DNA of 64,000 nt. Source: Dipteris shenzhenensis. Lineage: Eukaryota; Polypodiophyta; Polypodiopsida; Gleicheniales. The notes below the pieces were generated by a model, which ran no database searches, was not told the DNA's origin, and saw only the letters and a program-made list of their open reading frames with translations. The stretch lies in NCBI GenBank assembly GCA_047967505.1, contig CM106539.1; one strand, written 5' to 3'. The position numbers and the translations under genes were made by a program. This document shows positions 20,202-31,263 of the stretch, one piece after another. Each line of letters begins with the position of its first letter. Within the stretch, counting starts at the first letter, position 1.

Positions 20202-22260
20202 GACACCAATGGGCAGAATCTCATACGAATGCGAAGCATGAGTGTCATGCGTAGTAGCACCACCAGGATCAAAACGAAAGTATGTGCCCTTCGTGGCTCC
20301 AGTGTCAGGAGCCTCATCTGCATCATGTGTTTTGCCATCTCATCCTGAGACATATCCAAAGAACCTGGGGCATCAAACAATTCTTCGTCATTTGGGAGGT
20401 CAATGATCATCCTGAGCTTGGCAGTACCACTGTTGCGCATCTCGCACACATTCTTGTGCTCAGGAGTCCATTTCTCGCCACATTTAAAGCATAAGTTGGC
20501 CTTCTTTCTGCTGTCCATTATTGCTCGTGTATGCTGTTTTATCTCAGCCTGCTCATTTCAAGCAGTAGGCTTGGCATCAGGATACCTGTAAGGCCTGGCA
20601 TATGGCATCTTACTACCCCAGACAGTAGGAAAGCGAGGAAATGGTGTGGCTGTAGATTTCTTGTCAGTCCATTCAGCAAACTTAGGCTTCGACTCAACGT
20701 CATACCCCGTAGCATGCGAGCTGCCCATGGCGCCGAGCTGCCCTCTCAATTGTTTCAGGGTTATGTGCCTTCACATCTGCAGCGAGAGGAGGACTTAACC
20801 TATGGATGAAACGCAGCAGCTTTCCCTTTTCAGATACATCCTGCACAAATAGGGAAAGCCTCCAAAAGCACTACAAGTACTCTTGGACCGTACTGGTCTG
20901 TGACAAGGAATAAAATTCAGCCAAGTATTGATCCAATGCAAGTGGAGATACAAATGTAGTGACCATCAATTCTTTGCAACCCCTCCAAAAGGTTGGTCTC
21001 TGAGGCGAATCCCTCATGTATCGCCACCATGTGTGGGCATATTCCTGCATATGCATACCTGCAAAAATGATGCGCTCCTCCTCAGACTTGGAGTAGAAGA
21101 GGAAATAGTCTTCCAGCTTCGTGAACCACTCCAACTCATTGGGAGTGCGAGTGTCCCCTTTAAACTTATGCACTGGGAGTTTGTCCTTAATATCCTTGGC
21201 TGCATAATCCTTGTGTGTGTAACCTCAAAAAGTGCGGGCTTCATCACGCTTGAGGTTCACATAATCGGAGAAGGGCAACTCAAGTTTGATGGCCTCAGGT
21301 AGGGCCTTATATGAACGCAAAGAATCTGCCAACATGTCATCAAAAGTGGCTTGCTGCCCACAACCAACCCCCTGCTGCATAGAAGCTACTGCCATCTGAT
21401 GCACTAGCTACGTCTAGCTATATGTGCTTGCTGGCGGAGCGATAGGTGCATGAACCCCAAACTGGGTCTCTCTGCCAAATGCATCTCTCCGAAATGATGG
21501 CATACCAAAGGGCTGAGAAGAGGACTGACCTCTCTCCCAAGGGTGTGGGCTGCCATATAAACCTAAGCCAGCTCCATGCATGCTCGTTGGTGCGGTGAAA
21601 GGAGCACTAGCCGAATGGACACCAACGGGTCGGCCCAAAAGAGACGGCTCAGCCTGCATAGATGCAGAAAGCTGAGAGCCAAAAGATGGCCTGACATCCT
21701 GCAAGAAGGTGCTCTGTGGCAAAGAAAATGCATCATCTAATCCCCAAGCTGGGGTACATGCAATGGTCCAAAAGACTGATGCTCATAGGCACGACGGGCA
21801 TCTGCCATAAAACCCCCGCGTGGAGCAAACAACATCCTGACTGTGTGAATGGTCCCCTTGTTGGGGTGCGGGCTGCTTACCCTTATCCTGCATAGCAATG
21901 GCAGATGTGATGTGCTGACCAATGTGCTGTCCCATCTCGACAAGAGCCGTATCCTGCATAGCCATAGCTGTGGTAAGCTATTGGCTGAACTCCTGTCCTA
22001 TCTGGCGGAAAGCACCCTGGAGCATAGAGAAAAGGGCATCCAAAAACTGCGCCTTCACTGCCTGCACTTCCCAGGATGCAGGAGAGAGGCTGAGTGGAAG
22101 GAACCGCTGCACCACCAGTGGATGCAGCCACTGTGGTAGGCACTTGCTCAGCAACCTCATCAGTGTCATGCAATATATCACGAGGGGCACACTTCAGTGG
22201 CATAGTGCCTGGCCCTGGAGAGAGGAGCTCGAATGTAGGCAAGGAGAAGTGGATAGCTAA
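20198..22260 (-). pseudogene. gag: Ty3/gypsy gag
   Basis: Minus strand: a glutamine- and alanine-rich N-terminal part (21414-22250, including QFLDALFSMLQGAFRQIGQE). The capsid domain follows at 20871-21173 (HKFKGDTRTPNELEWFTKLE, then HTWWRYMRD and FVSPLALDQYLAEFYSLSQT). Near 20470-20500 is a modified zinc knuckle (CFKCGEKWTPEHKNVC). Frameshifts and stops separate the pieces. It forms the 5-prime part of the chromodomain gypsy element that ends at 17.1 kb. Confidence 0.85.
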
Positions 22261-22294
22261 ATCCTGTTGTAATGAGCACCGGAGATAGTGTGTG

Positions 22295-22734
22295 GAAAAA
22301 ACACAAAAAATGTCGATGGAGAGGCTCAAAAGAAAGGTCGTCGAAGAAGCCTTGAAATGGGGCTTGAATGAGCCAAAATAGGGCTATGGAGAGCCCCTAA
22401 AAGAGGCTGAAAATTTTTGAGTTTTTGCCTTTTTTTTTTTTAGAGACCTAAGTCACCTAGGACAGTTAGTACAGTTCTAGCCTAAGACCTTTAGGACTGT
22501 TAGGGCACTGTCTTAGACAAAACACGAAAATGTTGATGGAGAGGCTCAAAAGAAAGGTCGTCGAAGAAGCATTGAAATGGGGCTTGAATGAGCCAAAATA
22601 GGGCTATGGGGAGCCCCTAAAAGAGGCTGATTTGAGTTTTTGTCTTTTTTTTTTAGAGACCCAAGTCGCCTAGGACAATTAGTACAGTTCTAGCCTAAGA
22701 CTATTAGGGCACTATCTTAGACCAACCTAGCCTA
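22295..22734. repeat. 220-bp tandem duplication
   Basis: Two units, 22295-22514 and 22515-22734, share gttgatggagaggctcaaaag, a poly(T) run and agcctaagac at an offset of 220 bp with few differences. They lie just upstream of the gypsy gag (minus strand) and are probably its duplicated untranslated leader. Confidence 0.88.
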
Positions 22735-22850
22735 GCCTTTAACCTTAGTTAGTACTAACCTAACCTAGAGAGATAAACAAGCTAAACCTAACTGACTAAA
22801 CCTAACCTAACCCAATCTACTAACCTGACTAATCAACCAACCCCACTAAC
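22735..22850. repeat. CTAACC-type degenerate repeat
   Basis: About 115 bp dominated by irregular ctaacc, ctaaacc and ctaactg words. On the minus strand it reads as ggttag-rich sequence right at the 3-prime end of LINE-2. It could be a LINE tail repeat or a decayed telomere-like tract. Confidence 0.6.
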
Positions 22851-23905
22851 CCACTGTAGTCAGCAACCTTAGAAAGCTAAGGTTTGCACGTGAGCATGGA
22901 CGGCAGTGCGTGGGCACAAACTGGCATGGATGGCGGCGAGAAGCGCACACAGGCGGTGCACCGACACGGATGGGAGAGGCGGAGGCCACAAGCAAAATTG
23001 CTAAAACGAGAGAGGCGGAGAAGCGAGCCATCTTGAAGGAAATGAGTCTCTCAAACAGCTCCTCTTCTCTGGTAGATTAAGAATTTCGCCAAGCAGCCAA
23101 AGCTCCAACCTGCTTCTTCTCTCTCTGCAACCTTGGCAAGCACGCAGAGGAATATGTATGCGTTGTGGCATGACAACTGATGACGGTTGCGCTCAATTGC
23201 TAGTTGCAAAAGGGGCACGTTAGAAAGCCTCCTAACTTGGGTCACGTCTGTCAAAAGACCCCAATGCTGTCGGAGAGGCAATAGAGAGAACTGATGTCAG
23301 CTGAGCGGAGTCCTCCAATATCTGCTGGTAGTCCTCCCTGATATGTGCAAATCGGGGGCACTGTAGAGCCACATGTGCCTCCGTCTCAACTGTCTGCATG
23401 TCATAAAGAGTACAGACTCTAGCATGTCTGGGCTGATGCATCCAAGCTCCCTTCTCACTTGCAAATGTATGAGATCTGGTACGAAACCTGGCTATGTTTT
23501 CGCGATATAGAAGGGGGATAAGTGTGCTAATATAAGACTGGGCATGAGTCTCTATGGACATGTATGTAGACCAACATGTGGGATTTATGTTGTCTTGGTA
23601 ATATTCCAGCTTTATCTTCTTTTCACTCGTCAGCCAGTGAGTTTGCAAAGTGCTCAATAAAGACAGTTGAAACTCTTGCATGGTGACCTTTTCAGGCGGC
23701 ATGGTCAAATATGCTTCCACTTTCCATCTGCTAAACCATTTTCTTATGTCGGTTGCCCATCCTGTACAAATGATCTTACTTTTGTGGTTCTTTTGCTTTG
23801 TGCTAGCATTCCATGCTTTATGAGGCAACCTATCAGGTTGCATTTGTTGCACCTCTATTACATATTGCATAACTCTAATTAGTACATGAAATTCAATCAG
23901 CCTCC
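22851..23905 (-). pseudogene. LINE-2 ORF2 C-terminal part and 3-prime region
   Basis: The open frame 23232-23915 (minus) begins RRLIEFHVLIRVMQY at the copia junction. It runs through a helical tail domain and ends with a zinc motif, CTLYDMQTVETEAHVALQC, in which the second cysteine is tyrosine. It is the continuation of the RT part at 27.0-28.1 kb, cut off by the copia insertion. About 380 bp of 3-prime region without recognisable coding follows. Confidence 0.82.
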
Positions 23906-24168
23906 TGTAGGCCATCTCCTGGTGGTTCTAGTGATGCCCTATAGACCATGGTATGTGCCTTGTAGGCATAAATATAGGCACTTGTAGTGTTAGTACCTTT
24001 TAGGCCACATAGGACACTTAGTCCTATGTGACACCTAGGACACTTAGTCCTAGGTCTAGGTACAAGTACCTTCTACACTCTTTTTCTATCTATCTTAATT
24101 GACGTGACAGCGTTTCTTATCGACCCTTGTACCTTGTACGTGCACTCTTTTGTCTACGCGACCCTTCA
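23906..24168 (+). repeat. 5-prime LTR of the copia element (263 bp)
   Basis: Starts TGTAGGCCATCTCC and ends GACCCTTCA. By eye it differs from the 3-prime LTR at 7 of 263 positions (about 97 percent identity). It contains short internal repeats of aggacacttagtccta. Confidence 0.95.
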
Positions 24169-24169
24169 G

Positions 24170-24182
24170 TGGTATCAGAGCC
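24170..24182 (+). promoter_or_regulatory. Primer-binding site of the copia element
   Basis: TGGTATCAGAGCC starts two bases after the LTR end and is complementary to initiator tRNA-Met. Confidence 0.92.
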
Positions 24183-24731
24183 CAGATCTGCTTCTTGCGC
24201 CTCTTGTACGGATGTCTGTACAACTGTACGGACGTCTGTACAGATACGTACGGATCCCGTACGTTTCCTCTAGCTGCTGTCCAAGGCTTTCCAAAGCGCC
24301 TCATTGCTGTTCCCAAACTGAGGCGACTGCTTGTAGGTTTCAGCTGCAGCATTTTCGAGGTCCTCCACAGTACCCGTGACCATCTATCGTCACCTTTGTA
24401 CTGCTGTTCAAGACGCCTAGCTCCCGTGACTTTAACCAGACCCAAATCCAGGCGCCTAGCTCCCCTGACCTCTCCACAGTCATCTGCTGAAGATGTTCTG
24501 CTATCGCGACCTGCTGTTCAGAGCCCTCCAAAGGAGATACTACCAGCCACGCACTAAGTTCGAGGTGTCTTAGGGCTGTTCCAACTACGCTCCAACTGTC
24601 TTTTGCACTTCAACTTGCTGCAAAAGCTTTGTGGTCTGTTATACTCTACCTACAGAGGCCTTTTGAGTCAATCCTAATCTCAAAGGACTAGAAGCTCATT
24701 CACAAGCAACATTTGCAGTATTTTACTGTTT
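24183..24731 (+). other. Copia leader without gag
   Basis: About 550 bp between the primer site and the RT frame. Short frames exist, but no gag capsid or zinc-knuckle motif is visible. It contains a run of gtacggatgtctgtacagatac-like repeats near 24210-24260. Confidence 0.6.
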
Positions 24732-26623
24732 TTGCCAGATGTTGACATGTTTGATGCCTTTGAATCTTGGTTACCTCTACCATCTTCAGAAGAGGACTTT
24801 GACCAACAACATGAGCCTCCTACACGCCCTCCACCAAGCAATAATCCGCCACTACCCCATGCTGATTTGCAGGTTTCTCTTCCAGCACAAAATGATCCCA
24901 CTATTCATGACGCAGTCATTGAAGAAAGAGTTGTCAATAGACAGCAAAGGCAAGTTCCCAGATGGCTTCTTGATAAATCGAGGGACAGCAAACAAGATCA
25001 GCCTTTTGCTGCCCGGACAAGATCAGGGAATAGACAGATGCATGGTCACTTTCTTGAGTTTGCACTCCTTGCTACAGCTTGCAATGAAGAGCCTTTGTGC
25101 CATAAAGATGCTTTTGACAGCAAAGAGTGGATGGATCCAATGAGAGCTGAGTTACAATCCATTGCCAAAAATGACACATGGGAATTAGTAGATCTCCCTC
25201 CCGGCAAGCATGCCATTGGTATCCGGTGGGTCTACAAATTAAAAAGGAAATCTGATGGCAGCATAGATCGATACAAAGCATGTCTTGTTGCAAAAGGGTA
25301 TGCCCAACAACAAGGCATTGACTTTGAGGACACATTTGCTCCCACATCCAGGATTACTATCATTAGATGTGTCATTGCCATTGCAGCCCATCATCATTGG
25401 CAAGTGCACCAACTTGACATCAAGACTGCTTTTCTTCATGGGGATCTGCAGGAAGAAGTATATGTCACACAACCTCCTGGCTTTGAGGTTGTTAATTCTG
25501 AAAATAAGGTATGCCGGCTTAGAAAATCCCTTTATGGTTTGAAGCAGGCACCCAAGGCATGGTATGCCAAAATTCATGCGCACTTACTATCCCTTGGTTT
25601 TCAGTATAGTCCCACAGAACCCACTCTTTATGTCCATGGGAGTGGATCTAATTTTTTAGTGCTGATTTTATATGTGGATGATATGCTCATCACGGGCCCA
25701 GATACTCAGCAAATTGCAGCTTTCAAGGCTGATTTGCAGCAGATTTTTGACATGTCAGACATGGGACAGCTCCATTATTATTTGGGCATTCAGTTTGCTC
25801 ATGTTGAGGGGGGTATCATGATGTCTCAGTCCAAGTATATTGGACAGCTCCTTGATCGTTTTCAATTTAAGGATTACAAGCCAATCTCTACTCCAGTGGA
25901 CCCTGGCTTCAAATTCTCAGCTCATGATGGAAGCCCACCATGTGATATCACTCTTTATCAACAAGTTGTTGGATGCCTTATTTATTTATGTCACACCAGA
26001 CCTGACTTACAGTATGCAATATCTCAGCTCAACAGATTCATGCACATGCCCAGTTCACAGCATTGGCAAGCAGTGAAGAGAGTCTTCAGATATCTCAGAG
26101 GCACTCAGGATTTAGCCCTCTTCTATGGTGATGAGGGTTCACTACCATGCATGCTTACACGGATAGTGACTGGGCAGGATGTTCTGACACCAGAGTGTCA
26201 CATATTGGCAATTGTTTTTTGCTTGGCAATTCATGTATCTCTTGGCTCAGCAAGAAGCAACCAACAGTTGCCACATCTAGCTGTGAGGCTGAGTACAGGG
26301 CAGCTTTCACCTCTACAGTAGAGTTTGTTTGGCTTCGACAGTTACTTACAGATCTTGGTATTCGCCAGGCATCCTCCACTATTGTCTACAATGACAGCCA
26401 AAGTGCTTTGGCCATTGCGCGTAACCCAGTGTTTCATGCGCGTACCAAGCATATTGAAGTTCACTATCATTATGTTCGGGAGCTGTTGTCAGCAGGAGAC
26501 ATAGAGTTGTCCTATCTTCCCACAGAGGACAACATAGCAGATATGTTTACAAAGGCAGTTCCTCGTCCCAAGTTCGAAGTCTTCCGACAAGCTTTACACT
26601 TGGTTCCCTTTGTTACATGATCT
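24732..26623 (+). pseudogene. pol: Ty1/copia reverse transcriptase and RNase H (one frameshift)
   Basis: A 529-residue frame from 24732 is coding up to about 26145; the reading then continues in the 26147-26620 frame. RT motifs: [52 protein letters not shown] and the catalytic LILYVDDMLI. RNase H motifs after the shift: YTDSDWAGC, SCEAEYRAA, IVYNDSQSAL and MFTKAVPRPKF. The N-terminal 130 residues resemble the linker between integrase and RT in copia polyproteins. Apart from the single frameshift, the RT-RNase H part looks intact. Integrase and protease are missing. Confidence 0.93.
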
Positions 26624-26734
26624 GACATCCCTTGTACATTCATAGGTGGCTATATCCTTTTGGATGAACATGTGCCACCATGACCAGAAAATACCAGGTA
26701 TTCTGAGACGTTTCCAGAAGACTTCAGCGCATCC

Positions 26735-26748
26735 CATGGAGGGGGGTT
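26735..26748 (+). promoter_or_regulatory. Polypurine tract of the copia element
   Basis: atggaggggggttt directly precedes the 3-prime LTR. It is the site for second-strand priming. Confidence 0.88.
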
Positions 26749-27011
26749 TGTAGGCCATCTCCTAGTGGTTCTAGTGATGCCCTATAGACCATGGTATGTG
26801 CCTTGTAGGCATAAATATAGGCACTTATAGTGTTAGTGCCTTTTAGGCCACATAGGACACTTAGTCCTATGTGACACCTAGGACACTTAGTCCTAGGTCT
26901 AGGTACAAGTACCTTGTACACTCTTTTTCTATCTATCTTAGTTGACGTGACGGCGTTTCTTATTGACCCTTGTACCTTGTACGTGCACTCTTTTGTCTAC
27001 GCGACCCTTCA
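26749..27011 (+). repeat. 3-prime LTR of the copia element (263 bp)
   Basis: Same length and ends as the 5-prime LTR, and followed by the target-site copy CCTCC. Confidence 0.95.
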
Positions 27012-27016
27012 CCTCC

Positions 27017-28117
27017 TTCCAGTTTTCAACAGAAAACTGTTGCTGAGTATGGAGTAGTGGGTTTGACACCAAGGTGTCCCCGTACAAAAGCCTTTTGCAT
27101 TTTCTCAATATGATTCCATGTAGAGGCTGAAATATTGCCTCCCCATACTTCCACTCCATATAATACTGTCTGTACTACATATGCATCAAACAATACATTT
27201 CGAATTTTCCAGTTCCTGGTGTCAATGTGCCTGCAGTCATTCTCAAACTGGTAGTACTTCCCCCAGCCAGTGTCCATCCTTCTGTGTATACATTGCCACC
27301 CTCTGTGATCTACTGGGATATCAACCCCTAAGTATTTGAAGGTGCTACATACTCAATAATCTATCCATCAAAGGTGATCTCAAGGGGATGCTCTGGCTGA
27401 TTGGTACAGACTGCCATCATCTTTGTTTTTCCAACATTCACTTGCAGCCCACTTTCCCTACAAAAAGTCTTGAGCACTTGTAAAAGTTTATGCATAGAGT
27501 CCGGATCGTATGCAAAAAGAACTACATCATCTGCGTATAGCAACAATAGCACTGTCCATAGTCCCAATTGCGGTCCTTGCAACCCTTCCTCTGTTACAAA
27601 TTCATTGATGAGTTCCTCCAGTTGATCAATGCATATTCGAAACAAGGTAGGTGATAGAGGGCAGCCTTGCTTCACTCCCATATTACTCTCAAATACATCG
27701 GACATACCCTGTGCTTGTTTAAGTCAGCATGATACCTTTTCATAGATACGAGAGATGCCTACTCTCAAGGCCAATGGGACTCCTATTGCTTGCATTCTCT
27801 TCCATAGTCCTCCTCTTGGAACTGTGTCAAATGCTTTCTTGAAATCCACAAAGCAACAAAATAAAGTGCGTCCTCTCAATCTGCACTCATCCATAAGGAC
27901 TCTCAAGGTAATAAGGTGGTCGGCTATCCTGTGCTCCTTGCGAAAGCCTGCTTGTCCAGTGGCCCTTTTCTGGGCCTCTTCTGCTCATGAGCTGATTTTC
28001 ATTTCAAGCACCGTACTGAAGAGCTTGGCCAATGTAGAGCTGACCATTATAGTTCTGTAATTTGTGATTTTTGTCTCCACCCTTGTGTAAAGGCTAGACC
28101 CAATTTTCTTGCCATTC
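27017..28117 (-). pseudogene. LINE-2 reverse transcriptase
   Basis: Minus strand: CFVDFKKAFDTVPRGGLWKR (27724-27906), GVKQGCPLSPTLFRICIDQL and the catalytic LLLYADDVVLFAYD (27361-27705), then GLQVNVGKTKMM. A thumb region follows (27026-27277: VLFDAYVVQTVLYGVEVWGG). At least three frameshifts or stops interrupt it. The reading is cut at 27012 by the copia insertion and resumes at 23905. Removing the insertion and one CCTCC copy restores an in-order domain series. Confidence 0.92.
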
Positions 28118-29625
28118 CTAAGGAAAACCATGGTGTAGAGCATGTGTTAGGATGTGTGAGAGCCATGTTCTTGCTCGGTCTCCTGTCCATTTCACAAATT
28201 CAGCATGTATCTTCAGGTGATCTGAGGCTTTGCCATGAGCCATCTTCTTTAGTCCAGCTTCAATGTCTTCAAAGGTAAAAGGACAAGTACATGTGACCGA
28301 CAAATCCTCCTTCCCCATTTCAATGGCATGTGCATGATTGTACAACTTGGTAACATAATCAAGCATGGTTGCATCTGATATATCCCCTGTTACCTGTTTC
28401 CGTCTACCTTTCACTTGTTTCCAGCCCTTTCTTGGATTTTTTATGAAAGTAATCAAATCAGATTTCTCTCTTTCTAGAATATATTTTCTTTTCTTTTTCC
28501 TTGTGAGGGCATTGTATGTCTTCTCCAATTGCTTATGCCTGTCTGCATCCAGTATGTATTTCAGCTCTTTGCACAGTTGTTTACATTCCTCGTCATACCA
28601 TTTCTTGTGTGGTAACCCTTTGACCTGTTTGTTTTTTCTTGTACATGCTGCTCCAAATGTTTGTGTGGCTGAGGCAAGTATTGCTTCCTGCAGGGCTGTC
28701 CATCTAGGGTTGGTCATTGTTCTCAGCTTTGCATCCAAAGTGTCTACATAATCTTGGTGTTTGTCTAGGTCTACTTTGAAACCTCCTGCATGTGCTGAAA
28801 ATTTCTGCTCCCTATGTTCAATGTGTATGTCAAGATCCAACCATATTGGGAGATGGTCCGATTCCGGATATTTCATCCCTATCTTGAAGCTTTTGATAAC
28901 AAGTATAGTGTCCACATGTACCAAGGCATAATCTAGCACACTCTGTCCTCCACTAGCTGAAATACACGTCGTCTTGTGGGTGTTGGGGAATAATTGCATT
29001 CCATTCAAGACTGGCATGTGCAGCCCATTAATCATGCATCTGAGTGCTCTGCCTTGTGTGTTGATGGTGTCATCCTCGGATGTTCTCTGCCACATGGTGT
29101 CCACTTCTATGACTAATTCTTTATCCATTTCATCGTGTGTGATGGGCTGAAACTGTAGGTGACCAATTCTTGTGTTAAGGTCTCCCATCACTATGACTTG
29201 ACCCTTTTCTCTGAGTTCAGCCACATCAAGAGATAGTGCTACAAACGCATCACTAGGGTCCACTCCGTGTCTGCTGTAAAAGGGTGACTCATGGTGAGGT
29301 ATGTAGCAACCTGCAAGAAAGACAAGGCATTTACCAAGCTCTATTTTCAGCCACATGTATCTTGTGTATTTGTCCACTTTATGGAGGCTGACTTTTTCTA
29401 CCATGTGTTCCTGTACCATACATGCAACACCTCCTTATCCTCTTTTCCCCACTTGCCTTTGGTATATTGAGTGCACCACATATCCAACTCTCTCTGGGAT
29501 TTTGCATATTTCACTTTCCCAAGTCTCTCCTAAAAGGATGATGTCTGCATCATGAATGAAGGCATTTATGCTTACCCCTTTATGCCAAGGAAAACCTCTA
29601 CAATTCCAAAACATGACTTGTAGGC
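28118..29625 (-). pseudogene. LINE-2 ORF2 endonuclease and linker
   Basis: Minus strand, starting near 29620: VMFWNCRGFPWHKG, then GETWESEI. After a stop there is a 433-residue open frame (28118-29419) with VIVMGDLNTRIG, SVLDYALV and ESDHLPIWLDL. These are the endonuclease motifs WNxRG, ET, GDLN and SDH in order, so the catalytic residues are present. A long basic linker (KKKRKYILEREKSDLITFIK) leads toward the RT, and the frame ends at HALHHGFP, the RT entry. The long frame suggests a fairly recent copy. Confidence 0.92.
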
Positions 29626-29762
29626 ATTTGCGTTTCCCATGGGTCGCGAATCCCTATTTTGCATTTTGATCCCCATCTTGTGTTTGGGGCAACTTTCCTT
29701 ATCTCATTAGTCTTTCCATGTATTGTTTTCTTCGCACTTTTTGCAGTTTGGGGATACGGTCT

Positions 29763-30577
29763 TCACTGATATAGAAATGTGCCTTTGAGATATACTTTAT
29801 TGCTATCCAAGATAATCTCCCTTTTCCGTGGATCTACTACAGTGCACACAATAGCGCTTTTATTGGGCCTGTCTTCTTGTGCTTTCCCTACGTGGTGGGC
29901 TGCATATATAGTCACTTCAGGCATCGCAAAGTATTCTGAAAAAAATTCAGTCACCTCTTTGGCTAGATCCAAAGGAGTTTCCTTATCCATCTCCGGTAGA
30001 CCGCAGATAACAATGTTCTAAGACCTCTTATCTCTTTCTCTCTGTTCATGGGCATCCTCTTGATTTGGGGTTGAGGGACGTGGCGGTACTTGAGCTGATT
30101 TCGATGACTCTTCAACATGTTCTGCACTGGCATCTTTCTTGGAGACTATTTCAGTCCACTTCTTGCACATTCTTTGCATCTCGTTCAACAGGCGTGGTTT
30201 GCATAAACTTTTGCATCTGTTGGCATCCATTATCCACTGTGTTCTCCAAGGCATCCACTCTTCTTTGGAGTTGCATGACAGCCGGAAATTCTCAGCTGTA
30301 ACTCGATGAACATATTCATAAGCATGTCTATTTTCTTGCTGTTCTTGGTGCCATACACTTTCCCAAAAGGAGTATTTAGGCCCAGGTGTTTGTTTAACTT
30401 GAAAAGGGTCTGAAATGACCCCATGTTTCCTACGCTTCTTGAAGTTCTGTGTGGATGTAAATGCTTGTCCTTGGCACAGGAATCTCGACTGCACGTGGGT
30501 GATGAAGAAGAGGTTCGTTGATGACTGTCAGGTACGTTTCTTGGTTTACCAATTATTGTAGTCGGACTGTTTCTCAA
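29763..30577 (-). pseudogene. LINE-2 ORF1
   Basis: Minus strand: a basic N-terminus and a helical middle in shifted frames (for example VMQLQRRVDALENTVDNGC near 30250). The 30018-30494 frame ends at a stop; across it, the RRM-like domain starts NIVICGLPEMDKETPLDLAK and continues to VTIYAAHHVGKAQEDRPNK and IVCTVVDPRKREIILDSNKV (29763-29990). The order coiled coil then RRM matches L1-like ORF1. ORF2 follows about 140 bp downstream. Confidence 0.8.
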
Positions 30578-30594
30578 GCAGGTGTCCAGTTGTC

Positions 30595-30900
30595 TCAGGT
30601 GTAGGCATAGGGGGGCCGCGTGATTGTCTCTGAGGCTGGGCGTGTAGGTGTCTTTGAGGTTGATTGTGATGTCGCACAGGTGTCTCGAGGCTGCACACGA
30701 GGCTCACACGATTGTCTCTGAGGCTGGACGTGAGGTCTCGTACGTGTCTCTGAGGACTGAATGTGATGCTGTGCAGATGTATCCAGTGTCTCACTTGCTG
30801 CTACACGCAGGTGTCTCGAGGCTGCACACGGGGGTCGCGAGGCAGATACGCACAAGGGCCGTGCGAACAATGTGCTGGCAGCAACTGTGCTAGTCACTTG
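30595..30900. repeat. Degenerate minisatellite upstream of LINE-2 ORF1
   Basis: Imperfect units of about 30-40 bp are built on tgtctctgaggctg and tgtctcgaggctgcacac. On the minus strand they give a 125-residue repetitive frame that is not considered a gene. It lies in the GC-rich interval between LINE-2 ORF1 and an LTR. Confidence 0.7.
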
Positions 30901-31048
30901 TTGATGCGCGCAGTCACTTGCTGATATGAGCAGGGGCTGTGCAAACCATGTGCCAGCAGCGAGGAGCTGCAAAGCACGAGCACGAGCACGAAGCTATGAA
31001 CAAGGGCAGCGAGGAGCTGCCGACAACTGAGGGAAGGGGAAAGTGCAG

Positions 31049-31263
31049 GAAGCGGCGTGTGGGGGGGGGGGAGAGAGTAGACAGCACGTAGGAGGAAGGA
31101 GAAGGTAGTAGATGAGATTAGATGTCACATCAAAAGGTACCATACAAATCATTAGGGGCTGACTTATATAGTCCCCCTTCTTTCTCCTATCTTACCACCA
31201 ATTTCCCTTCTTTTTTCCCACCTATTTCCCACCTAATTCCCTGCTATTCCCACCTTCATTACA
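31049..31263 (-). mobile_element. LTR matching the one at 16.9-17.1 kb
   Basis: The minus strand starts TGTAATGAAGG at 31263 and carries the same TATA region (gactatataagtc). About 190 bp are nearly identical to 16920-17102, with a small duplication of cctatttcccac. It may be the 5-prime LTR of the chromodomain gypsy element, with LINE-2 inserted between LTR and gag. No matching target duplication was seen. Confidence 0.7.

Larger units (their letters stand above)
23906..27011 (+). mobile_element. Short Ty1/copia element with both LTRs and target duplication
   Basis: A complete insertion: 263-bp LTRs at both ends, flanked by the 5-bp direct repeat CCTCC (23901-23905 and 27012-27016). It carries a primer-binding site at 24170 and a polypurine tract at about 26735. 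Inside its 2580-bp internal region there is only a leader, a pre-RT linker, RT and RNase H. Gag, protease and integrase are missing, so it is a deleted, non-autonomous copy. It interrupts LINE-2 ORF2. Confidence 0.95.

Noticed and set aside
22846-23031. Minus-strand frame with a signal-peptide-like start (ARFSASLVLAILLVASA)
   Set aside because: It is 61 residues long, lies in the LINE-2 3-prime region and has no conserved mature part; hydrophobicity alone is not evidence.
30595-30972. 125-residue minus-strand repetitive frame
   Set aside because: It is a translated minisatellite upstream of LINE-2 ORF1.
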